Below, in pieces: positions 1 to 5,176 of a stretch of 5,176 nucleotides of DNA. The position numbers were made by a program, and so were the translations under genes. Source of the stretch: Kiritimatiellia bacterium (GTDB taxonomy: Bacteria > Verrucomicrobiota > Kiritimatiellia > RFP12 > UBA1067); assembly GCA_017629455.1 (NCBI GenBank), contig JAGBXE010000042.1:1-5176 (forward strand), read 5' to 3'. The stretch's first letter is position 1; each line of letters opens with the position of its first letter. Under the pieces are notes generated by a model. That model searched no databases. It was not told the DNA's origin and saw only the letters and a program-made list of their open reading frames with translations.

Positions 1-102
1 CCAAATCAGTTTCAGGCGGGCGCACACGCTCTTGCGCTGAAGCTGTTTCAGGAGAATCGAGGGTATCAGAAATCGCCCGAATGTTGGGTGGAGAAAAAAT
101 AA
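1..102 (+). CDS. 3' end of an unrecognised protein-coding gene (partial)
   Basis: Frame 1 is open from the window edge to a TAA at 100-102, giving the last 33 residues of a protein (begins PNQFQAGAHALALKLF, ends CWVEKK). The only visible structure is a probable amphipathic helix (FQAGAHALALKLFQE) followed by a short basic tail. A short helix plus tail of this kind could end a periplasmic-binding-protein or LacI-type sugar-binding fold, but that is a loose impression, not an identification. The gene ends 18 bp before the next start, which suggests co-transcription with the cyclase-like gene. Two of its three Leu codons are CTG, a codon that is rare downstream, but the sample is too small to mean much. 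That it is coding is likely because the frame stays open to a stop at a normal intergenic distance; its function is unknown. Confidence 0.6.
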   Translation, partial: PNQFQAGAHALALKLFQENRGYQKSPECWVEKK

Positions 103-112
103 CTAGTGTAGT

Positions 113-117
113 GAGGA
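113..117 (+). promoter_or_regulatory. Ribosome binding site of the cyclase-like gene
   Basis: GAGGA lies 3 nt before the ATG at 121 (4 nt if GAGG alone is counted). Spacing is a little short, but the purine-rich match and the absence of another in-frame ATG nearby support 121 as the start. Confidence 0.55.
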
Positions 118-120
118 AAC

Positions 121-1227
121 ATGCGAAAGAGTTACTCGGGATATAAGGTTGAATTCACATCTGATGCGTTTGGAGAGTCCGAAACACTTGCGAAGATTCT
201 GACTAAAAAGGCTAAGAAGCGCCCTTCCTCCTCGCCTAGGGTTATGATTGTTGCTGACAACAATGTTGTTCAGCATACCGATGGTTTGGGCACAAAAATT
301 GGTCGGTACGTCCAGTCTCACGGCATCGCCCTAGCAGGAAGCCCCATTCTCGTCGGCGGCGGCGAAAAAGTTAAAACTGACAATCTTCAAAGCGTGATGC
401 GTACAATTACGGCAATGCTAAATGCCAAGATTGGACGTGAAGACATTGTTCTAGCTATTGGCGGCGGTGCCGTTCTCGATGTTGCCGGTTACGCCGCTGC
501 GCAAGTTAGAGGCGGTATTCCTGTCTTACGCATGCCAACGACTCCTCAGGCCATGATGGACGCAGCCTTCACAGATTATGCTGCAATGGACACTTCGACT
601 GTAAAGGATGCTCTACGCGTTCAATCAATCCCTACGGCCGTCGTTATTGATACTGGCTTTGCCGCAACAATTCTCGATGGTGTTTGGAAAGGCGGCCTAG
701 GCGATGCTGTGCGTATCGCGCTTGCGCACGATTCATCGTTCTTCCGCGAGCTTACAGAACTTTCCGTTGATTACCGCTCACGCGATATTGAAGCTCTCGA
801 CAAAATTGTCCGCGAAGTTTATTCAATAAGATCTAAAAAAGGCGATACTTCATTAGGTCTTTGGTCGGCAATGCGTCTTCAGTCGATGAGTGGGTACAAG
901 CTTCCTCACGGATACGCAGTATCGATCGGTACATTAATTGAAATTGCATATTCTATCGCCCGCGGCAAAACTGAACCTAGCGCCCTTGATAGAGCCATCG
1001 ACATTTTCGGCCGTGAAGATGCGCTTGAGTGGCTGTCGCACTCTAAATTCATGCTTTCGCAGGCAGAATCTCTAGCTTGTGGAGCTGAAGCTTGGAAGCT
1101 TTCATCTAAAACTCCAGCCATTGAAACCCTTTCAAAAATTGGAAAAACGAAAATGGTCAAGGAGCTTAATATGGATGCTTTCACTCAGGGTATCGAAAAC
1201 TTAATCTCCTTAGCAGAGACCCGCTGA
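121..1227 (+). CDS. 3-dehydroquinate synthase (AroB)-like protein with a degenerate active site
   Basis: This 368-residue protein has the length and motif order of the dehydroquinate synthase/sugar-phosphate cyclase superfamily, which converts DAHP to 3-dehydroquinate (or related sugar phosphates to cyclitols) using NAD and a divalent metal. Family features that can be seen: GGGEK at 79-83, the NAD-binding AIGGGAVLDVAGYAAA at 112-127, VRGG then MPTT at 138-141, Asp147, and a late LPHGYAVSIG at 261-270 matching LHGEAVAIG. Key residues have changed. The Lys of the SSVGGKT motif is Tyr153, the metal-ligand Glu of AEVIK is Asp195, the Lys of that motif is Arg198, and the DE..GxR..LNxGHTxGHAIE segment is shortened and has no His between residues 240 and 262. 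Only His263 of the expected metal-binding His pair remains. Family membership is confident. Dehydroquinate synthase activity is doubtful, so a pseudoenzyme or a cyclase with altered chemistry is more likely. It is cytoplasmic: no signal peptide or membrane segment is visible. It lies 20 bp before bamA on the same strand. Confidence 0.85.
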   Translation: MRKSYSGYKVEFTSDAFGESETLAKILTKKAKKRPSSSPRVMIVADNNVVQHTDGLGTKIGRYVQSHGIALAGSPILVGGGEKVKTDNLQSVMRTITAMLNAKIGREDIVLAIGGGAVLDVAGYAAAQVRGGIPVLRMPTTPQAMMDAAFTDYAAMDTSTVKDALRVQSIPTAVVIDTGFAATILDGVWKGGLGDAVRIALAHDSSFFRELTELSVDYRSRDIEALDKIVREVYSIRSKKGDTSLGLWSAMRLQSMSGYKLPHGYAVSIGTLIEIAYSIARGKTEPSALDRAIDIFGREDALEWLSHSKFMLSQAESLACGAEAWKLSSKTPAIETLSKIGKTKMVKELNMDAFTQGIENLISLAETR

Positions 1228-1230
1228 TTT

Positions 1231-1239
1231 TGGTAAAAT
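1231..1239 (+). promoter_or_regulatory. Possible extended -10 promoter immediately before bamA
   Basis: TGG-TAAAAT fits the extended -10 form TGN-TATAAT with five of six hexamer bases. A weak -35 candidate, TTAGCA at 1210-1215, lies 18 bp upstream inside the end of the preceding gene. Transcription would be expected to start about 7 nt after the hexamer, near 1246, almost on the bamA ATG at 1248. The assignment rests on the motif alone, and read-through from the upstream gene is the alternative. Confidence 0.35.
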
Positions 1240-1247
1240 ACCTAGAT

Positions 1248-3740
1248 ATGAAACAACTTATAGCGTTATTTAGTTTGTTTGCAGTTGCCTTTAGCGCGAC
1301 TGCTGCTAATGTTACTAAGGTTTCCGTTAAGGCATTAGACGGCTTCGGCGGCGATACTTCATCCGTAGCTACGCGTTGCCAGACAAAAGTTGGGGCTGAA
1401 TACGACCCCATAATTATCACGCGCGACGTTAATGCGCTAAAATCATCAGGCGAATTCGAATCGATAAGCGCCGATGCTCAGCGCGTTGCCGAAGGCGTTG
1501 AAATTACGTTTTTTGTCACTCGCAAAATACGTTATGCCGCGCCATTAGTGGTCGAAGGAAACGACGCTCTAAGCGAATCTAAAATCGCCAATGAAGCCGA
1601 ATTAAAAGACGGCTTTCTCTACGGCGATGCCGACTTATCAGCTGCTGCTGCGCGCATAAAGCTTGCGTACGAGAAAAAACATTACCCCGATGTTAAAGTA
1701 ACGTACCGCACGCACGTTGTCGGTGGTAACGATGCAACAGTTACGTTCGTCATTGAAGAAGGCGTTCGTAAAAAAGTTTCATCATACCGCTTTGAAGGCG
1801 CCGAACACGCTATTAAGCTCTCCTCTTGGGAGCGCATTTCACTCAATCAGAAAATCAAAGATGATTGCTTTGATGTGCTTGAACTCCACGAGGCAATAAA
1901 CGACCTTCCATGGTGGAATCCTATGGGATGGTTCTCTGATAGCCCCGTAACTGCCGAGCAACAAGCTCTTGCTTGCGACAAAATCGCTGAAATCTATCGC
2001 AAACACGGGTATCTTGATGTAAAGGTGACGGGCCCCGAGCGCAGGCCTTCAGGCGATGGCGATAAAATCGATGTCGTATTTAATGTAAACGAAGGTACAC
2101 GCTATCGTATCGGGTCTGTAAAGCTAACAGGCCTTACGCGCTATCCAGAAAATGCCGTAAGGGAAAAAAGCGCCCTTCCACAGCCTGGCGATATTGCAGG
2201 CGAGCAAACGCTTTATGATGCAGCGCGCCGAATTGAAATCGCTGTCGGCTCTGGCGATTTAGGTCTAGCTGATACGCGCGTTGATATTAAGTGCATCCCT
2301 ACGTCCGACCCTAAGACAGTCAACGTCGTATTTAAGATAACCGAAGGCATCCCAGTGGTTATTGCCGACGTTCGTATTCGTGGCAACGACTACACAAAGG
2401 ACAAAGTTATCCGCCGCGAAATCGCTCTCGGCCCTGGCGATAGGATGTTAGCCGACAGAGCAGAGCGTTCTCAAAAACGCCTTGAGAACTTAGGTTACTT
2501 TTCTCGCGTAAGGTACTATCTTGAAAAAACAGACGATCCAATAGATTCAGCGGGCAACGAAAGCCGCAACCTCGTCTACGAAGTAGAGGAGAAAAACACC
2601 GGCTCGTTTATGGTCGGCATTGGCGCTTCGACAGTTGATTCAGTTTATATTTCAGCAGAAGTAAACCAAAACAACTTTGACCTTTTTGCCCCTTCTAAGT
2701 TATTCCGAGGCGCAGGCCAAAAAGGAAGGCTCTATGTTGCATGGGGTCCGCGCTACCAAAGCATCGAAGCTGGGTTTGTCGAGCCTCACTTCTTAAATAG
2801 AATGTTAGAGCTTTCGGTCGACGCTTATCGCCGCCTGCGTTGGTACGACCAATTCGATATTATCCGTTCTGGCGCAATGGCCTCTATTGCCTACCCTGTT
2901 AAATTCTGGCCCACGTGGGATCCGTTCGGAAGGCTTGGTATTGGCGCATCCGGAGAATACATTGAATTTGACGATGTCGATTGGGGCACGTACCAATACG
3001 GCAATAAAGTCGGGCCCCTCTTCCTTGAAGAAGAACGCGAATACGGCGATGCTATTGAGCCTACACTCCATGTCTTCTGGGCAAAAGACACGCGCGACAA
3101 TTTCCGAACCCCTACACGCGGTCATCGCACAAGAATATTTGCCAATTTAACTCCTGGCGGCGACAACGAATATTGGCGCTTTGGGTTTAATCACCGTAGC
3201 TACTTCAATGTCTGGCGTCAGCTTGCAGGGTACGATGTTGATCACGTTCTTATGGTGGCTCTGCGCGGCGAAACGACCGACACGCTTACGGGTGAACTTC
3301 CTATTTACGATAGGCTCTTCCTCGGCGGCCCACGTTCAATCCGCGGCATTAAATACCGCCACGCATCTCCCATGGCCCGCAGGGTTTACGGCGGCTTTTG
3401 GCCTTGGCAATATCACGGATATAACAATTACGATCTTGCGTCTGTCTACTATGCCGATGATTATGCGCCTTGGGACGGTCAGACGCTTGCCTGCATGAAC
3501 ATCGAGTACACAATCCCAATCGTTAAGATGCTTCGCTTTGCCGTCTTTACCGACTTGGGCTCCGTGGCTGCTGACGAATGGGATATGGAATTTTCCAACA
3601 CGTTCACATGGTCTGTCGGTGCAGGCATCAGGCTTGATATCCCCATGTTCCCAATCCGTCTTGACCTAGCAACTCCAGTCGTTAAACCTGACGAAGCTGA
3701 AAAAGAAGTATTCTCGTTTACGGTTGGCTACGATTTCTAA
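1248..3740 (+). CDS. bamA: Outer membrane protein assembly factor BamA (Omp85 family)
   Basis: BamA is the core of the BAM complex, which folds and inserts beta-barrel proteins into the outer membrane. The 830-residue product begins with a signal peptide (MKQLIALFSLFAVAFSATAA, cleavage near residue 19-20). Five POTRA domains follow at roughly 21-93, 94-172, 173-283, 284-367 and 368-448, each closing on a pattern such as FVIEEG, FNVNEG, FKITEG or YEVEEK. The barrel occupies about 449-830. It shows DTRDNFRTPTRG at 614-625, the loop-6 SIRGI at 697-701 (the family's VRGF/Y motif), and a terminal Phe in FTVGYDF, the usual C-terminal signature. POTRA3 is long and carries a Trp-rich PWWNPMGWF turn near 221-229. 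A TTG at 1230 would add six residues; ATG 1248 is preferred because it gives a clean signal peptide. No convincing Shine-Dalgarno precedes it. The downstream skp and lpxD genes confirm the usual context. Confidence 0.96.
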   Translation: MKQLIALFSLFAVAFSATAANVTKVSVKALDGFGGDTSSVATRCQTKVGAEYDPIIITRDVNALKSSGEFESISADAQRVAEGVEITFFVTRKIRYAAPLVVEGNDALSESKIANEAELKDGFLYGDADLSAAAARIKLAYEKKHYPDVKVTYRTHVVGGNDATVTFVIEEGVRKKVSSYRFEGAEHAIKLSSWERISLNQKIKDDCFDVLELHEAINDLPWWNPMGWFSDSPVTAEQQALACDKIAEIYRKHGYLDVKVTGPERRPSGDGDKIDVVFNVNEGTRYRIGSVKLTGLTRYPENAVREKSALPQPGDIAGEQTLYDAARRIEIAVGSGDLGLADTRVDIKCIPTSDPKTVNVVFKITEGIPVVIADVRIRGNDYTKDKVIRREIALGPGDRMLADRAERSQKRLENLGYFSRVRYYLEKTDDPIDSAGNESRNLVYEVEEKNTGSFMVGIGASTVDSVYISAEVNQNNFDLFAPSKLFRGAGQKGRLYVAWGPRYQSIEAGFVEPHFLNRMLELSVDAYRRLRWYDQFDIIRSGAMASIAYPVKFWPTWDPFGRLGIGASGEYIEFDDVDWGTYQYGNKVGPLFLEEEREYGDAIEPTLHVFWAKDTRDNFRTPTRGHRTRIFANLTPGGDNEYWRFGFNHRSYFNVWRQLAGYDVDHVLMVALRGETTDTLTGELPIYDRLFLGGPRSIRGIKYRHASPMARRVYGGFWPWQYHGYNNYDLASVYYADDYAPWDGQTLACMNIEYTIPIVKMLRFAVFTDLGSVAADEWDMEFSNTFTWSVGAGIRLDIPMFPIRLDLATPVVKPDEAEKEVFSFTVGYDF

Positions 3741-3796
3741 TACGAAATACAAAATAGCATAATTAAGGATAAATAAAGATACAGGAGTATATGATA
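3741..3796 (+). promoter_or_regulatory. AT-rich bamA-skp spacer with possible weak promoter
   Basis: This is the largest gap between genes in the window and is strikingly AT-rich. CATAAT at 3758-3763 matches five of six -10 bases, but the hexamer 17 bp upstream (TTCTAA) is a poor -35. An alternative pair is TTGGCT at 3724-3729 with TACAAA at 3748-3753. No hairpin followed by a T-run is visible, so there is no evidence for a terminator after bamA. Transcription probably continues from bamA, perhaps boosted here. Confidence 0.25.
3784..3787 (+). promoter_or_regulatory. Ribosome binding site that decides the skp start
   Basis: GGAG lies 9 nt before ATG 3797 but only 3 nt before ATG 3791. Normal spacing favours the second ATG, which also gives a standard MKKS signal-peptide N-terminus. 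Confidence 0.65.
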
Positions 3797-4363
3797 ATGA
3801 AAAAAAGCATTCTCGCAGTAGCAATAGTAATGATAGCAGCTGCCGCTAGTGCAGAAGTAAAAATTGCCTCTGTAGATATGATGGCTCTTATTAAAAACCA
3901 TCCTAACTACGCATCCAACAAAGAGCTTTTAACTGCAACCGACAAAGACTATCAGAAGAAGCTTGAAGCAATTAAAGCAGAAGCAGAAACCCTCCAGCAA
4001 GAAGGCAAGAAACTTGCCGATCAGATCCGCAATCCTATGATGGCGGCAAAGGCAAAAGCCGATATCGAAAAGCGCCTTGGTGACATACAGCAGAAACTTT
4101 TTGGTATTCAGCAGCGTTACCAAAGTGAGGCTATGCGTTGCCGCCAGGATCTTCAAGATCTTGAAGGACGTCTTCTTAAAACAACAACAGACGATATCCG
4201 TCGTCGCCTTGCAAAATTCGCAGAAAAGAAAGGCCTTGATTTTATTCTCGATCAAACTGCCGCGCCTTTCTTCAAAAAAGATGCCGACGTAACAAAAGAT
4301 GTTCTCACATCAATGGGGGTTGACCCATCACAAGTGAAAGGCGAAAATAATGAAAGCAAGTGA
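3797..4363 (+). CDS. skp: Periplasmic chaperone Skp/OmpH family
   Basis: Skp is a trimeric periplasmic chaperone that holds unfolded outer-membrane proteins after Sec export and delivers them to BamA. The 188-residue product starts with a signal peptide (MKKSILAVAIVMIAAAASA, cleavage before Glu20). The conserved OmpH opening follows (KIASVDMMALIKNHPNY, residues 22-38). A long Lys/Glu/Gln-rich helical region at about 42-145 has the charge pattern expected of the coiled-coil tentacles. The body then closes with GLDFILDQTAAPFF and DADVTKDVL, typical of the family's C-terminal strand and helix. A short hydrophilic tail (KGENNESK) ends the protein. Length is close to that usual for the family. Position between bamA and lpxD is the classical one and supports the assignment. 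An upstream ATG at 3791 would add two residues but is too close to the ribosome binding site. Confidence 0.93.
   Translation: MKKSILAVAIVMIAAAASAEVKIASVDMMALIKNHPNYASNKELLTATDKDYQKKLEAIKAEAETLQQEGKKLADQIRNPMMAAKAKADIEKRLGDIQQKLFGIQQRYQSEAMRCRQDLQDLEGRLLKTTTDDIRRRLAKFAEKKGLDFILDQTAAPFFKKDADVTKDVLTSMGVDPSQVKGENNESK
4337..4341 (+). promoter_or_regulatory. Ribosome binding site of lpxD inside skp
   Basis: AAAGG lies 8 nt before the lpxD ATG at 4350, within the last codons of skp. Together with the 14-bp gene overlap it suggests translational coupling of the two genes. Confidence 0.5.
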
Positions 4364-5176
4364 GCTTGCAGTAATTCTCGGCGGAATTCTTGAAGGCGCC
4401 GATACCGAACTTTTTGCTTGCGGCGGTCTTGAGGAAGCCCGTAAAGGCGATTTAAGCTTTTGCAAAGATTCAAAGCATATTAAACTTGTAGAATCTACTA
4501 AAGCCTCGGCTGTGTTGTTGCCACGCGATTGGGATAAGCCTGCGCCCTGCTCGATTATCCGTGTAGACGATCCTGATGCTGCGTGTATGGTTGCCGCCAA
4601 ACTCTTTGCGCCGCCAGAACCGGTCCGCAAGCCTGGCATCCACCCGACTGCCGTCGTAGACCCAACAGCTAACATTGGCGAAAACGTTCACATTGGCGCT
4701 TTTGCTGTTGTTGAGAAAAACGCCGTTATTGGCAATGGTGCTGTTATCGAAGCTCAAACATTTATCGGCGAAGGCTGCCGCGTAGGTGAGCGTACTCATA
4801 TCTACCCTCAAGTCACCCTTCGTGAAGGAACAATCGTTGGGCGCGAGTGCATCATCCATTGCGGTGTGCGCTTAGGCGGCGACGGCTATGGCTTTTCAAC
4901 TACTATTGAAGGCGGTTTGCCGAAGATCGAAAAGATTCCTCAACTCGGCATAGTTGAAATTGCCGATGGCGTTGAGATCGGCTCCAACACGACAATCGAC
5001 CGCGCACGAATCGGCCGCACCTACATTGGGCCAATGACAAAGATTGACAATCTAGTTCAGATTGGTCATAACGTCAAGGTGCGCGGATACTCAGGTCTTA
5101 TCGCGCAATGCGGAATTGCTGGTTCCTCGGAAATCGGAACTGGGTGCCTTATCTGGGCTCAGGCCGGCATTTCTGG
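4350..5176 (+). CDS. lpxD: UDP-3-O-acylglucosamine N-acyltransferase LpxD (3' truncated by window edge)
   Basis: LpxD transfers a 3-hydroxyacyl chain from acyl carrier protein to the 2-amino group of UDP-3-O-acyl-glucosamine, the third step of lipid A synthesis, in the cytoplasm. The frame is open to the window end: 275 complete residues, with perhaps 60-70 missing judging by the usual length near 340. The N-terminal uridine-binding domain covers about 1-95 (GDLSFCKDSKHIKLVESTKASAVLL region). Left-handed beta-helix hexapeptide repeats begin near residue 96 (HPTAVVDPTANIGENVHIG). Family motifs include GGDGYGF at 176-182, KIPQLGIVEI, VEIGSNTTIDRA, and KIDNLVQIGHNV with the predicted catalytic base His240. 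In the uracil-binding motif, Phe37 is kept but the usual Asn and Tyr appear as Asp40 and His43. The start overlaps the end of skp by 14 bp, and AAAGG precedes it. LpxA, the closest relative, lacks this N-terminal domain. Confidence 0.96.
   Translation, partial: MKASELAVILGGILEGADTELFACGGLEEARKGDLSFCKDSKHIKLVESTKASAVLLPRDWDKPAPCSIIRVDDPDAACMVAAKLFAPPEPVRKPGIHPTAVVDPTANIGENVHIGAFAVVEKNAVIGNGAVIEAQTFIGEGCRVGERTHIYPQVTLREGTIVGRECIIHCGVRLGGDGYGFSTTIEGGLPKIEKIPQLGIVEIADGVEIGSNTTIDRARIGRTYIGPMTKIDNLVQIGHNVKVRGYSGLIAQCGIAGSSEIGTGCLIWAQAGIS

Noticed and set aside
1085..1104. Closely spaced AAGCTT repeats that could form a small hairpin.
   Set aside because: They are within the cyclase-like coding frame (Glu-Ala-Trp-Lys-Leu), and no T-run or regulatory context follows.
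906..1184. Open frame of 92 codons on the minus strand.
   Set aside because: It is antisense to the well-supported cyclase-like gene, has no recognisable domain, and reads as a shadow frame. The same applies to the other minus-strand frames in bamA, skp and lpxD.
1230..1247. TTG start giving BamA six extra N-terminal residues.
   Set aside because: The extension places an Asp ahead of the signal peptide, has only a weak GAGA at 1216-1219 as a ribosome site, and overlaps the possible promoter. ATG 1248 gives a standard signal peptide.
3181..3498. Open frame of 105 codons on the plus strand inside bamA.
   Set aside because: It overlaps the conserved BamA barrel in another frame and has no homologous motif.
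3741..3796. Possible terminator or small RNA between bamA and skp.
   Set aside because: The sequence is AT-rich but shows no inverted repeat followed by a T-run and no stable stem by eye.
4151..4166. Perfect 16-bp palindrome CTTCAAGATCTTGAAG.
   Set aside because: It lies inside skp and follows directly from the codons of the repeated Asp-Leu-Gln-Asp-Leu-Glu stretch in the coiled coil. No second copy or promoter context was seen, so an operator role is not supported.

Overview
The window reads as part of the chromosome of a Gram-negative (diderm), LPS-producing bacterium. All supported genes lie on the + strand and are packed tightly: 18 bp, 20 bp, a 56-bp gap, then a 14-bp overlap. By eye the base composition is moderate (mid-40s % GC), with Leu mostly encoded by CTT/TTA/CTC and CTG rare. 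The LpxD hexapeptide region (a 'TIDRARIGRTYIG'-type segment instead of the proteobacterial 'IDRGALDDT' type) and the divergent BamA suggest a PVC-group organism such as Verrucomicrobiota, Kiritimatiellota or Lentisphaerota. That placement is inference and would need a similarity search.

Layout: (1) bases 1-102, the last 33 codons of an unrecognised gene. (2) 121-1227, a 368-residue protein of the 3-dehydroquinate synthase (sugar-phosphate cyclase) superfamily. It keeps the NAD-binding glycine motif but has lost most metal-binding and catalytic residues. (3) 1248-3740, BamA, with a signal peptide, five POTRA domains and a C-terminal 16-stranded barrel ending in Phe. (4) 3797-4363, Skp/OmpH periplasmic chaperone. 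(5) 4350 to the window end, LpxD, truncated at its C-terminus by the window edge.

Genes 3-5 form the widely conserved bamA-skp-lpxD block. BamA inserts beta-barrel proteins into the outer membrane, Skp carries unfolded barrel precursors across the periplasm, and LpxD adds the second acyl group to the UDP-glucosamine precursor of lipid A. The block therefore supplies both the protein and the lipid side of outer-membrane assembly.

Most of the window is ordinary housekeeping sequence and I see no mobile element, CRISPR, RNA gene or defence system. The points worth a second look are the degenerate cyclase-like protein just upstream of bamA, a possible extended -10 promoter placed so that bamA mRNA would be nearly leaderless, substitutions in the LpxD uracil-binding motif, and an aromatic-rich insertion after the BamA loop-6 motif.
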